Assembly: GCF_028728065.1 (NCBI RefSeq)
Contig: NZ_CP117812.1
Span: 1,426,001-1,490,000 of the forward strand
Direction of reading: 5' to 3'
Length of the DNA: 64,000 nucleotides
Source: Lentisphaera profundi
GTDB lineage: Bacteria > Verrucomicrobiota > Lentisphaeria > Lentisphaerales > Lentisphaeraceae
The stretch's first letter is position 1; each line of letters opens with the position of its first letter. The notes beneath the pieces are model-generated. The model was not told the DNA's origin. It searched no databases and saw only the letters and a list, made by a program, of their open reading frames with translations. Below are positions 27,814 to 36,630 of this stretch, in pieces. The translations under genes were made by a program, and so were the position numbers.

Positions 27814-27867
27814 TTTAAAAATCCCCCGCCTTCGGGCGTGTGGGTTCAAGTCCCACCTTCGGTACTA
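27814..27867 (+). tRNA. 3' fragment of tRNA-Leu(UAA), likely attachment-site scar
   Basis: The fragment begins in the anticodon loop (TTTAAAA, containing TAA), continues with the 3' anticodon stem (ATCCC), a variable arm with CGCC-TTCG-GGCG, a perfect T-arm GTGGG-TTCAAGT-CCCAC, and the 3' acceptor strand CTTCGGT-A-CTA. The 5' half (acceptor ACCGAAG, D-arm) is absent upstream. Integrases commonly cross over in tRNA anticodon loops, and the displaced native 3' end then marks one island boundary. The tRNA gene's own terminator follows, so this side is probably the old chromosome. The intact tRNA would lie beyond the left edge. Confidence 0.75.
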
Positions 27868-27870
27868 TCA

Positions 27871-27903
27871 AGCACTTACGTTAATTCGTAAGTGCTTTTT
27901 TTT
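27871..27903 (+). terminator. Rho-independent terminator of the tRNA-Leu remnant
   Basis: AGCACTTACG, TTAATT loop, CGTAAGTGCT, then a run of T. Perfect 10-base stem. It sits 3 bases after the tRNA fragment. Confidence 0.9.
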
Positions 27904-27989
27904 GTCTAAAAATGTGAATGTGTGCCGAACTAGTGTGTGCCATTGGTTTATTTGTGTGTGTTTATGTTTTTTGGATGGTGCTTTTTTTT

Positions 27990-28074
27990 GCCGCCCGTGT
28001 GGCAACAACTCCCCGCTGGAGTGAGGCGACCCACTTCTTTCTAAATGCTTTTTATTCGCCCGTGTGGCAGCAAC
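27990..28074. repeat. Paired CGCCCGTGTGGCARCAAC repeats
   Basis: CGCCCGTGTGGCAACAAC begins at 27992 and CGCCCGTGTGGCAGCAAC at 28057, 65 bases apart. They are the reverse complement family of GTGCTGCCACACAGGC at 19764 and 19828, which are 64 bases apart. The second copy ends 4 bases from the stop of the dead IS200/IS605 transposase. Confidence 0.65.
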
Positions 28075-28077
28075 TCA

Positions 28078-28485
28078 CTATATGATAGCATCGAGTACCT
28101 TAGAGTTTTTACGGTGGTACTCATTAAGCAATTCTTCTGTCAAGTTACCTATACTCCAGCACATAAGCTGTCGTCCAAAAACACTGATCCCTATATCTTT
28201 TTTCAAATCTGGGAAGTCTTTCTGGAGTAAACGTGGGCTACAGCCCTTTAGCATTTTTACTATTTTGCTAATACTCAAATGCTCTGGATATTCAAGGTGC
28301 ATATTGAATATAATATTGACTCACAGAACCTTTCAATATCCGCATATCCAGCGCACTACAAGCTTGCCTAATTGATCTCTATACCTACACTTTAGGATGC
28401 CACTCAATACTTTATATCTATGATTTTGTAAGCGGCAATACATGCACACTAAACTTTGTAAGCGTAGATGTGCGCTTATTGTTTT
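28078..28485 (-). pseudogene. tnpA: IS200/IS605-type TnpA transposase, decayed
   Basis: The last 74 codons read MHLEYPEHLSISKIVKMLKG, then SPRLLQKDFPDLKK, then MCWSIGNLTEELLNEY, which is the C-terminal half of a Y1 (HUH) transposase. Upstream in a shifted frame, RSIRQACSALDMRILKGSVS and an N-terminal piece with FSVHVLPLTK are still legible but broken by at least four stops. The element cannot be active. No tnpB is present. Confidence 0.8.
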
Positions 28486-28578
28486 TTATCTCATTTAATG
28501 ACGTTATTTTCCGCGTTTTTCTATGCTAAGTCCTTCCATCAGTGGAGGGTTAACACCCGCGCCCAGCGACTGATCAAT

Positions 28579-29673
28579 TTAAAAATGATCGCGTGTATCT
28601 AAATTCTCAATCATTTGTAAAAAGTAGACACTACATTCTTCCAGACTCGGCCTGGAATTCACATTCATATCAAGCATATACTCGAGAAAAACAGGGAGGT
28701 CATACTCCTCTAAGTGACTTAAATAATTTTCTCTTTCCTTACTGATTTTAGAGGGGCTAAACTCCTGAAATGGACTTTTACCTGTTAAGAATAGTACTGT
28801 CAATATACCTAATGAATACACTGCTGAATGTTCATCGTGAATACGATGACTAATAGTTTCCGGTGCTAGTGAGTCAATGAAAATATGATGATGCTCATTC
28901 ATTTCTTCAAATATCCCATCGCGAACACCATAATCACATAGTTTCACATCACCCTTTTTATCTAGCATAATGTCTGTCGGTAGGAAAGCTCCAAAAACAC
29001 CTTCTTTCGCTAAGTCCGCTGCAATCAAGGTCGTTTGATAAAGAATTTGTGCTGCCTTTCTAGCTTTTACCACGCCACGCTTTTGTAAGTACACATTCAT
29101 GCGATAAGGCGCATTCGCACGAGTTATAAAATAGCCCGTTTCATCATGCTGAAAGTATTGCGGATTGAGATAGTTATCTACTTTGAGATTTTTAAGCCGT
29201 TCAAGTCGAGCCTCAAGCTTCACTGGATCATGTTCACCCAATTCTAATTTTTCGTAAGTAACTACATCTCCGTGAAAATCATACTTTTTGTTATAGGCCT
29301 GAAAGATATTTATACAGGGAGTTTCAGCAATGTAGTTTTCATAAATGAATTTTGGTGTTTCTACGGGGACTCGAACTCGCACATCACAGCTACCACAAGA
29401 AACTTTATCAAAGAGATTTTGGATATTGGTACAATTTTTAAAGGAGCAACTTGGACAAATAATCCTGATCGCAAAACCCCCTTCTTTTTTCCTGAGAGCT
29501 GGGATTTTGATTTTTAAGCTACCGCCTGAGGACGCACTAATCTGAATATTATCAGGTTTTTTAATTCGTATCGTATCTGCTTTTGTAAGCATTCTATTAA
29601 GACTGAGGTCTTTCTCAACTATCCTGATGGTATCAGAGGATTTTTTCATTTCTTTAGTAGATGTATCACTCAT
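28579..29673 (-). CDS. Zinc-ribbon pseudokinase
   Basis: The N-terminal 60 residues are low-complexity. A zinc ribbon follows (CPSCSF...CGSCD, four Cys at about 75-100), then a protein-kinase fold. The catalytic loop reads VFGAFLPTDIML where an active kinase has VHRDLKPENIML, so the catalytic Asp and Lys are lost. DFG has become DYG, the APE motif is intact (LAPETIS), and no VAIK-type Lys is obvious. It should be a pseudokinase, perhaps a scaffold. The ATG at 29673 is chosen over a TTG one codon earlier. It is divergent from the genes to its right. Confidence 0.75.
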   Translation of the reverse strand: MSDTSTKEMKKSSDTIRIVEKDLSLNRMLTKADTIRIKKPDNIQISASSGGSLKIKIPALRKKEGGFAIRIICPSCSFKNCTNIQNLFDKVSCGSCDVRVRVPVETPKFIYENYIAETPCINIFQAYNKKYDFHGDVVTYEKLELGEHDPVKLEARLERLKNLKVDNYLNPQYFQHDETGYFITRANAPYRMNVYLQKRGVVKARKAAQILYQTTLIAADLAKEGVFGAFLPTDIMLDKKGDVKLCDYGVRDGIFEEMNEHHHIFIDSLAPETISHRIHDEHSAVYSLGILTVLFLTGKSPFQEFSPSKISKERENYLSHLEEYDLPVFLEYMLDMNVNSRPSLEECSVYFLQMIENLDTRDHF

Positions 29674-29727
29674 CAATAGACTCCAAAAGTATTAACAATT
29701 TTTTCAGATAGCTAATTTTCTTATCAA

Positions 29728-29955
29728 ATGTTTAAACACATAATAAAATTAAAATTTGAAATTTTTAGTCCGTTTCGATTAAAATGGACAAAAACATTAA
29801 ATAAATGTTTGTTTCTTAATAAAAAACCTGCCTTTGATAAGTCATTCATCTTGAGCCTTATCGAAAAATATCTTCCGTCCCTAGAAATGAAATCATTACT
29901 TTTTCAACTAATAAGTTTGATACAAGGGGACTTTCAGGATATATATTCAGCATAA
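29728..29955 (+). CDS. Small hypothetical protein (75 aa)
   Basis: A Lys- and Phe-rich ORF (MFKHIIKLKFEIFSPFRLKW) with a helical C-terminus, ending 14 bases before the next gene, in the same direction. It may be translated as the first gene of the export operon, or be chance in AT-rich DNA. No family is recognised. Confidence 0.35.
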   Translation: MFKHIIKLKFEIFSPFRLKWTKTLNKCLFLNKKPAFDKSFILSLIEKYLPSLEMKSLLFQLISLIQGDFQDIYSA

Positions 29956-29969
29956 GCAAGCAGGTATTA

Positions 29970-30368
29970 ATGAAATTCTTTAGTAACAGCATTTTTTTAC
30001 TTAGTGTACTGACTTACATACTAGTCGGCACAGTTCCCATATGGAAATGCCTTAAAGTAAACGAACTTCATATTAGTATGTCTTGTACTGAGGATAAAGA
30101 AGTCGATAGTTGCTGCTCAAAGAAAGTCAGCTCAAAACATCAATTAGAAGATGTCTGTTGTGAGGAAATTGAACAAGTTACTCCTTCTCTCATAATTCAT
30201 TCATTAGATCCAAACTGTGATTTAGAGCAATCTCAGTCTTTGGCTTACCTCATTTTTGACGACCATAGCAACTTAGCTAAGTCTACGGAAATCTTACATT
30301 ATTCTAATGCCACTCCTCCCTCTCAAAAAACCTCCCTTTTCAAACTGCACTGTACTTACCTCTGCTAA
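29970..30368 (+). CDS. Secreted Cys-rich hypothetical protein
   Basis: A 132-residue protein with an N-terminal hydrophobic segment (SIFLLSVLTYILVGTVPIW) acting as signal or anchor, followed by cysteine pairs (SCTEDKEVDSCCSKK and DVCCEE). The CC doublets recall small metal-binding or metal-stress secreted proteins in other phyla. It sits about 100 bases before an export operon, so a role with the transported compound is possible but unproven. Confidence 0.55.
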   Translation: MKFFSNSIFLLSVLTYILVGTVPIWKCLKVNELHISMSCTEDKEVDSCCSKKVSSKHQLEDVCCEEIEQVTPSLIIHSLDPNCDLEQSQSLAYLIFDDHSNLAKSTEILHYSNATPPSQKTSLFKLHCTYLC

Positions 30369-30465
30369 ATTAATTAAGCGATTTATTCGCTAACTAAATT
30401 CAGAATCTCTTGATCAAGAGCTTCCTCTCCCCCATTTATTTAGTAAAATTTTAATTTAGTGTATT

Positions 30466-31803
30466 ATGAAAAGTTTATTTGAAAACGATACCCCTACAGA
30501 TATAAAAGCGCCAAAACGACGATTTTTATATATCATCCCCCTCTTCCTCTTAATTATAATTGCCGGCTTCCTTTTTACGGCTGGCAAAGACAAATTCTTC
30601 CCTCCTCCTCAATACGATATTGCTCGTGCACGTTTAGCGGAGAGTGGGACCAGTGTACAATCTGGACAAACACTCTTTCAAGCTGCCGGTTGGGTTCATG
30701 CCAGTCCTTACCCCATACGAGCTACGGCTTTAGTGAGTGGCGTAGTTGATGAGATTTTCGTCAAAGGTGGTGACAAGGTAGAAAAAGGACAAGTTTTAGC
30801 AAGCCTCAATACTGAAGATCTGGAGCTCAAGCTTTTAGAAGCCAAAAGTAAACACCAGGAACTCAAACTTAATTCGGCTCAGTATTTACTAGCCATTGAA
30901 GTTTTGAAGGCCAAAATTAAAGAAAACCATAGTTTGACCGAAACGGCGCAAGCGGTTGCGACCACCGCAAAAAACCGCTTCGAGCGACTTAAGCAATCTG
31001 GCCCAGGTGTTTCAAAGTTCACTCAAGAACAAGCTGAACTCGAGCACCTAGAAGAATTGAGTAAGATTAAACAGTTTAATTTCAAAAACGAAGTTATTGA
31101 AGCTCAAATCAAACAGAGCCATCATCAAATTTCTATTGCTGAATCACAAGTCGCCATTCAAGACATTAAAATAAAGAAAATCAAACTCGACCTAAGCAGA
31201 AGTGAAATCAAAGCACCCGCAAATGGCATCATTCAAAAGATGTATGCTCGTGTTGGCCGTAAGCAAATGCTCAGTTCTGATAACGAAGTTTCCACCACTG
31301 TGGCGGAAATCTTTGATCCCACACAAATCCTCATCAAAGTAGATGTGCCTTTAAATGAACTCAATAAAGTTCAAATCGGTCAGGATGCTAAAGTTAATTT
31401 AGAATCTATCAAAGAGACTTTGACGGGCAAAGTCATTGCCATCGAAGGCGAAGCCGACTACCAGAAAAATACCCTGGAAGTACAAGTGGGGATTACTGGG
31501 GGACATCCAAACTTACGTCCTCAAATGTTGGCTCAAGTCGAATTTATTTCTTCTCATAAAGCTCAAAAAATAGAAAGTAAAGAGAGCGTATTTATTCATC
31601 GTGAATGTTTACTCAATAATAGCCTTTACCTGATTGACTTAGAAGGCAGAATTAAAATCCAAAAAGTCCAATTAGGCGAAAGAAAAAATGGCGAATGGCA
31701 AGAAATATCAAGCGGGCTTCAAGCCGGCCAAAAAGCTATATACCAACCTAGCAATGAACTTAAAAATGGTCTTTCAATAAAGACTGGGAGAATCTATGAG
31801 TAA
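30466..31803 (+). CDS. Periplasmic adaptor (HlyD/MacA-like)
   Basis: A 445-residue membrane-fusion protein: a transmembrane helix at about 20-40 (YIIPLFLLIIIAGFLF), a lipoyl-like segment (ALVSGVVDEIFVKGGDKVEKGQVLASLN), a long coiled-coil hairpin at about 120-240, a second lipoyl half (IKAPANGIIQKMYARVG) and a beta-barrel domain. It overlaps the ABC ATPase gene by 8 bases. With the ATPase and two FtsX-like permeases it makes a MacAB-type efflux or lipoprotein/peptide export machine. Confidence 0.88.
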   Translation: MKSLFENDTPTDIKAPKRRFLYIIPLFLLIIIAGFLFTAGKDKFFPPPQYDIARARLAESGTSVQSGQTLFQAAGWVHASPYPIRATALVSGVVDEIFVKGGDKVEKGQVLASLNTEDLELKLLEAKSKHQELKLNSAQYLLAIEVLKAKIKENHSLTETAQAVATTAKNRFERLKQSGPGVSKFTQEQAELEHLEELSKIKQFNFKNEVIEAQIKQSHHQISIAESQVAIQDIKIKKIKLDLSRSEIKAPANGIIQKMYARVGRKQMLSSDNEVSTTVAEIFDPTQILIKVDVPLNELNKVQIGQDAKVNLESIKETLTGKVIAIEGEADYQKNTLEVQVGITGGHPNLRPQMLAQVEFISSHKAQKIESKESVFIHRECLLNNSLYLIDLEGRIKIQKVQLGERKNGEWQEISSGLQAGQKAIYQPSNELKNGLSIKTGRIYE

Positions 31804-32494
31804 TGTATTAATTTCTTGCCAAGGCATTTCAAAAATCTACCTAAAAGGCAAACAAGAAATCACCCCTCTCAATGAGCTTGATTTAAATATTATTCAAGGG
31901 GAATTCCTTGCTCTAATGGGCCCCTCTGGCAGTGGAAAAACGACCCTACTCAACATTCTTGCGGGCATTGATTCACCGAGTCATGGAAAACTCTACTTTA
32001 AAGAACAGGATATTAGTCAACTTAATCGCCGTCAACTCACCAGTTTTCGTGCGCAAAACATGGCTTATATTTTCCAGCTCTATCACCTCATCCCCGTCTT
32101 AACCGCTTATGAAAATGTAGAATTGCCTTTGCTAACACATAAGATATCAGCTAAGCAACGTCATCAACGTGTCACTAAGGCTCTAGAACTTGCTCGTATT
32201 GATGATCGTGCCGACCATTACCCCAAGCAGCTCTCTGGTGGCCAAGAACAACGCGTGGCAATTGCACGTGCTTTGGTAACTGATCCTCCGCTCATTGTGG
32301 CCGACGAACCCACTGGTGATCTCGACCAAGAGTCAGCACAGGCTATTTTGACTTTGCTCAAATCACTCTGTACAGAACTCAATAAAACCGTGGTCATGGT
32401 GACTCACGACCCCAAAGCAGCTGCCTTTGCAGACAGAACCCTTTTCCTAGAAAAAGGGGTTTTAATTAAAGGGGATGACAATGTGGCTCATTAA
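31796..32494 (+). CDS. ABC transporter ATPase (LolD/MacB type)
   Basis: A 232-residue ATPase: Walker [11 protein letters not shown]-loop [11 protein letters not shown], signature [15 protein letters not shown], Walker [11 protein letters not shown] and an H-loop VTHD. This is the family that works with FtsX-type permeases, not with importers. Overlaps with both neighbours (8 and 20 bases) show tight coupling. Confidence 0.93.
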   Translation: MSNVLISCQGISKIYLKGKQEITPLNELDLNIIQGEFLALMGPSGSGKTTLLNILAGIDSPSHGKLYFKEQDISQLNRRQLTSFRAQNMAYIFQLYHLIPVLTAYENVELPLLTHKISAKQRHQRVTKALELARIDDRADHYPKQLSGGQEQRVAIARALVTDPPLIVADEPTGDLDQESAQAILTLLKSLCTELNKTVVMVTHDPKAAAFADRTLFLEKGVLIKGDDNVAH

Positions 32495-33629
32495 CCTCAG
32501 CTTATTATCTCTCAAACAAATTCGTCGTCATTGGCTGCGCTCATTACTTACAATTGCGGGCACCGCCTGTGGTATGTTTTTGTTTATGACGGTAGAAACT
32601 TTTCAAGATGGTTTGAAGAGTGCCACCGAAATGCAAGCCGGCGATGATACCCTGGTGGTTTACCGCGACAAGCGCTTCTGCCCTTTCACGAGTCGACTTC
32701 CTGAGGATTATGCTAACAAAATTTCACAAATAGATGGAGTTAAAAGCGTCGTTCCCGTACAAGTCATTGTCAATAATTGTGGTACGAGTTTAGATACCAT
32801 CACTTTCCGTGGTTTTCCTTCGGGAGAAATTCAGAATTATTTTGCCGGGAAAGATATTGACTCTGCTCTTTTTAGTTCGTGGAAAAAGGCTTCTGACTCC
32901 GCTATCCTCGGTAAAGATTTTGCTCAGCGTCGTGGCTTAAATGTGGGTGACCGTTTTGATGCTGCGGGAATTACGGTACGTATTTCTGGCATCCTTGAAT
33001 CCGATGATCCCCAGGATCAAAACACCGCTTTTGTTCATCTCGATTTCTTGCAAAAATCTTCAAAGCGTGGACTCGGTGAAGTGACTCAATTCAATGTTAA
33101 AGTGAATGATCATACTCAGCTTGATCGCGTTGCAAAAGAAATTGACCAAAGCTTTCGTTACGATCGTGAACCCACCCATACTCGCCCAGAGAAAGCTTTT
33201 ATTGCTAACACCGCAAAAGACATGATTGAACTCATTTCTTTTACACGTTGGCTTGGGCTTGCTGCTGTTTTAGCGGTTAGTTTTTTAATTACCAACACCG
33301 TAATTATTGCCGTTCGTGGTCGTGTGATTGAAAATGCGGTGATGCAAGCCATGGGCTTCCAAATTGAACACCTCGCTTGGATGACCATGGCTGAAGGACT
33401 CTTCATGGGTATGATTGGTGGTTTTGTTGGAATTGGAGGAGCCTATCTTTTTTTGAGTACGGGTAACTTTGCGATTTCCGCAGAGGGCTTAAGCATTGTT
33501 TTTAATATCCAAACTAACACTCTACTTAAAGCTAGCGCCCTCGCCATGACCATAAGTTTTGTCGCTGGTATCTACCCTGCTTTCCACTCAGTCCAAGGCA
33601 ATTTAGTTAACCGCCTAAGGAGTCATTAA
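32475..33629 (+). CDS. FtsX-like ABC permease
   Basis: A 384-residue MacB/FtsX-fold permease: one N-terminal membrane helix (LRSLLTIAGTACGMFLFM), a large periplasmic domain (about 45-250) and three C-terminal helices with a conserved AMGF segment. The start may be the second ATG at 32481, which has better spacing from AAAGGGG. Its TAA overlaps the ATG of the second permease. Confidence 0.88.
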   Translation: MTMWLINLSLLSLKQIRRHWLRSLLTIAGTACGMFLFMTVETFQDGLKSATEMQAGDDTLVVYRDKRFCPFTSRLPEDYANKISQIDGVKSVVPVQVIVNNCGTSLDTITFRGFPSGEIQNYFAGKDIDSALFSSWKKASDSAILGKDFAQRRGLNVGDRFDAAGITVRISGILESDDPQDQNTAFVHLDFLQKSSKRGLGEVTQFNVKVNDHTQLDRVAKEIDQSFRYDREPTHTRPEKAFIANTAKDMIELISFTRWLGLAAVLAVSFLITNTVIIAVRGRVIENAVMQAMGFQIEHLAWMTMAEGLFMGMIGGFVGIGGAYLFLSTGNFAISAEGLSIVFNIQTNTLLKASALAMTISFVAGIYPAFHSVQGNLVNRLRSH

Positions 33630-34762
33630 TGTTTACTTATACACTCATGAATTTGGTTAAATCCCCTTTGCGGAGCCTGCAATTATTTGCTAGCTGTTTC
33701 CTCGTCTTCATGCTCATCTTACTCGCTTCATCTTTCCAAGAAAGCATGTCTTCTAGCCTCAAAGTGAATAGCGATGACAAAAACGTCATCCTCTTGGGTG
33801 CGGGAAGTGAGGAAAGCCTTGAGCGTAGTGAAGTTCACCAAAGTGCGATTGCTGCAGCTCGAACAATTCCAGGCCTCAAGAAATCTTTTGACGCCAGTGC
33901 CGTATCACCCGAAATTCACTACAACTCAGTCTTGCAATTTGATGGCATCGAAAAAGAAGCCTTGATTCGCGGTGTTCAAAAAACAGCACTCAATGTTTAC
34001 CCCGCTCTTGAACTAACAGAGGGACATTTTCCTCATAGTGGTCAAATGATGATTGGACGATTTGCTTGGAAGCGCCTTGGCTTAAATCAAGATCAACTTA
34101 AGATTGGCAAAAGTATTGTTTTTGAAAAACAAGAATTTATCGTCTCAGGAATTTTTGCCGCTCCAGGCACACTCATGGAATCAGAGATTTGGATGAATTT
34201 AAATGATATGATTTCACTCACCCAAAGAGATAGTATTTCTTCAATTACTTTACGCTTGGATCAAGCTGAGTACGATGATATTGACCTCTTTGCCAAACAG
34301 CGTCTCGATTTACAACTCGCAGCCATAAGTGAGCAGGATTACTACGCAAAAGTAAGTTCTTTTTACGAACCCATTCAGTTTATGGCTTGGCTAACTGCTT
34401 TACTCATTGCTTCTGGGGCTTTATTTGGTGGTCTCAATACATTTTATGCCGCCATTGAGAGCCGAAAAAAAGAGCTTGCGACCCTTCAAGCTATCGGCTT
34501 CCAGCGCAGTAAGCTCATGATGTCTCTTTATGCGGAATCCGCACTCATTCATCTTAGTGCCTTCCTAGTTGCCATCTCTACGGCACTCTATTTCTTTCCG
34601 TTAGTAAGTATTAACTTTGGAAGTACTTTCTTCACTTTGGGAGTTAGCCACCTCCAAATCTTCTACGGCTTTGCATTGGCACTCGTACTTGCCTTTGCGG
34701 TCATCATTCTTCCTGGGTGGCACTGTCTCCATCCAGCTCTCAACAATACTCTAAACGATTAG
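33629..34762 (+). CDS. Second FtsX-like ABC permease
   Basis: A 377-residue paralogue with the same layout: an N-terminal helix (LQLFASCFLVFMLILLASS), a periplasmic domain and three C-terminal helices with LQAIGFQRSKL. Two unequal permeases suggest a heterodimer around the single ATPase. It is followed 9 bases later by a lipoprotein gene. Confidence 0.86.
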   Translation: MFTYTLMNLVKSPLRSLQLFASCFLVFMLILLASSFQESMSSSLKVNSDDKNVILLGAGSEESLERSEVHQSAIAAARTIPGLKKSFDASAVSPEIHYNSVLQFDGIEKEALIRGVQKTALNVYPALELTEGHFPHSGQMMIGRFAWKRLGLNQDQLKIGKSIVFEKQEFIVSGIFAAPGTLMESEIWMNLNDMISLTQRDSISSITLRLDQAEYDDIDLFAKQRLDLQLAAISEQDYYAKVSSFYEPIQFMAWLTALLIASGALFGGLNTFYAAIESRKKELATLQAIGFQRSKLMMSLYAESALIHLSAFLVAISTALYFFPLVSINFGSTFFTLGVSHLQIFYGFALALVLAFAVIILPGWHCLHPALNNTLND

Positions 34763-34771
34763 GAGTCCCCC

Positions 34772-35305
34772 ATGAAATACCTCAGTATATTATCTATCGC
34801 CATTTTTCTTTTTGCATCATGTACAGAAGAGCAAAAAGTTCAATCCACAGCAGCTAATCTCACCCCCGCAAAACAGGAAGTGACTCTAGACCCACAAGTC
34901 TTTAATCAAAAATTAGACCAAGGCATCTCTATTAGCGAAGCTCGCAAACTCAAAGCCGGTGATGAAGTCCTCATCTCAGGTAAAATCATTGGTGCTCATT
35001 CCGTCTTTGTGGAAAACCGTGCCTCTTTTATTATCGGTGATCACAATATTTTAACTTCTTGTGATTTGCACGAAGGCGATAACTGCCAAGCTCCTTGGGA
35101 TGTCTGCTGTGAAGAAAGCAAAGATATTGCGGCCAACACCCTAAGTATACAATTAGTCGATGACTCCGGCATGATTTTAAAAACAGGCCTCAAAGGCAAA
35201 AATGGTCTCAAGGAATTATCCTTAGTCACTATCAAAGGCTCAGTCTCACCTCAATCAAGTGAAGCAGCCATGATAATCAATGCTACTGCAATCCAATTAG
35301 ATTAA
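34772..35305 (+). CDS. Lipoprotein with OB-fold-like domain
   Basis: A 177-residue protein. The signal peptide ends in a lipobox (LFASC, Cys16). The segment GDEVLISGKIIGAHSVFVEN and the late VTIKGSV read like an OB-fold of the tRNA_anti-like type, with an insert rich in Cys (SCDLHEGDNCQAPWDVCCEE). As the last gene of the export operon it may be the substrate-binding or cargo component. Function is inferred from position only. Confidence 0.6.
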   Translation: MKYLSILSIAIFLFASCTEEQKVQSTAANLTPAKQEVTLDPQVFNQKLDQGISISEARKLKAGDEVLISGKIIGAHSVFVENRASFIIGDHNILTSCDLHEGDNCQAPWDVCCEESKDIAANTLSIQLVDDSGMILKTGLKGKNGLKELSLVTIKGSVSPQSSEAAMIINATAIQLD

Positions 35306-35348
35306 ACGACTAATAACTCTCGTAATTATTACTCGTTTTTTAGATAAA

Positions 35349-35394
35349 TCAGCGGACTAAAGTAAGACCTAGAGGTTTTACTTTAGTCCGCTGA
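35349..35394 (+). terminator. Hairpin terminator of the export operon
   Basis: TCAGCGGACTAAAGTAA and its perfect 17-base complement with a 12-base loop, about 45 bases after the lipoprotein stop. No T-run follows, so it may be a stability hairpin or a factor-assisted terminator. Confidence 0.65.
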
Positions 35395-35501
35395 CTACTT
35401 GCACCTTATTTGATCCCCATCCCTGCTTCTATCATACAGATCTAAAAAAAACCTTAAGCCTAATAAATTATCACATTAAAACTTAGATAATCACTGTACT
35501 T

Positions 35502-35532
35502 TGTTACGTATCTTAAATTTGTAGGTTTATAA
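35502..35532 (+). promoter_or_regulatory. Promoter candidate of the aldo/keto reductase
   Basis: TGTTAC, then 18 bases, then TTTATAAT, 78 bases before the ATG. It is a slightly divergent member of the shared module found upstream of six polysaccharide-locus genes. Confidence 0.45.
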
Positions 35533-35609
35533 TAAACAAGTATTTACAATTTATTAGAGTTCAATTGAAAAAGTAGACAATATAAAATATTCAGTAAAGG
35601 ATTTTCGCT

Positions 35610-36620
35610 ATGGCATCACCTTACTCCAGAAGACAGTTTCTCACTCGTTCAGCACAACTTTCCTCTGCACTGATGATTGCTGGAAGTGCAAAAGCTTATG
35701 AAAATTCATCTGAAGAAAGTGATTCTTTCGGCAAAATTCTAGCTCGTCGCAAACTGGGGAAAACAAGTTTGAATCCCACTATCTATACTGTTGGTGGTTG
35801 GCATGTGGGACGTCAAAGTGAGCTCAATGCTCAAGGTATTATTGATAATGCAATCAAACAAGGTATTCGCTTTTTTGACACGGCTAACATGTACCAAAAT
35901 GGTGGTAGCGAACGGCATTACGGTAAATTCCTCACTCCCAAATACGGTAAGCATGTAGAAATCATGTCAAAGAGTACGGCTAAAAATGGTGATCAATTGA
36001 TCAAGCATATTGAGCAATCTTTCGAAAGCTTAAAAGTTGATCAAATAGACCTCTTTATGATTCATAGTATTGCGAGTGAAAGCGATGTAGATTCTCGTCT
36101 CAAGAATGGTGTTCTTGAAGTTTTACAGGATTATAAAAAACAAGGAAAAATCAAACATATAGGTTTTTCTGGTCACAGGGATTTTAAAGCTCACCAACAC
36201 CTACTCAATAAAAAACTACCCGATATTGAAGCCTGTCTCATGCCGATTAACTTAGCAGATCCCTCGTATAAGAGTTTTATTAATAATACAATCAATATAA
36301 TGACCGAGCAAAAAATCGGTATTCTCGCGATGAAATCACTTTGTAATGGTGGTTTTTTTGGCAATGGTAAATCTGGACGCAAGTACAAAGATGTACCCAG
36401 TGTCATTCCCGATAAAGTTTCTATTGCCCAAGCCCATCACTTTGCCCTCTCCCTTCCTATTTCCACACTCGTGAGTGGCGTTGATAGCCCGGAACAAATC
36501 AATGCTAACCTTAAAAATATCTGGGAATTCAAAGCTCTTAGCAAAAAAGAACAAGCCGAACTCATCGAACTCTGCCGTTCCGCAGCGGAAACGGGAAAAA
36601 TGGAAAATTTCAAAGCTTAG
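35610..36620 (+). CDS. Tat-exported aldo/keto reductase
   Basis: A 336-residue protein. The twin-arginine signal SRRQFLTRSAQLSSALMIAG is followed by an AKR barrel with catalytic residues in FFDTANMYQN (Asp, Tyr), IMSKST (Lys) and FMIHSI (His). A segment GILAMKSLCNGGFFG and the C-terminal SGVDSPEQINANL match the family. Export through Tat means it folds with NADP(H) in the cytoplasm first. Similar periplasmic reductases are abundant in Planctomycetes and Lentisphaerota; substrate unknown. It converges on a pseudopilin gene with 10 bases between. Confidence 0.88.
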   Translation: MASPYSRRQFLTRSAQLSSALMIAGSAKAYENSSEESDSFGKILARRKLGKTSLNPTIYTVGGWHVGRQSELNAQGIIDNAIKQGIRFFDTANMYQNGGSERHYGKFLTPKYGKHVEIMSKSTAKNGDQLIKHIEQSFESLKVDQIDLFMIHSIASESDVDSRLKNGVLEVLQDYKKQGKIKHIGFSGHRDFKAHQHLLNKKLPDIEACLMPINLADPSYKSFINNTINIMTEQKIGILAMKSLCNGGFFGNGKSGRKYKDVPSVIPDKVSIAQAHHFALSLPISTLVSGVDSPEQINANLKNIWEFKALSKKEQAELIELCRSAAETGKMENFKA

Positions 36621-36630
36621 ATATTAGCTC

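Noticed and set aside
27814-27867. Intact tRNA or a group I intron-split tRNA-Leu(UAA)
   Set aside because: No 5' tRNA half (acceptor ACCGAAG, D-arm) and no intron core is seen in the 250 bases upstream.
28045-28375. Two plus-strand ORFs opposite the transposase remnant
   Set aside because: They are antisense shadows; the minus strand carries the TnpA motifs.
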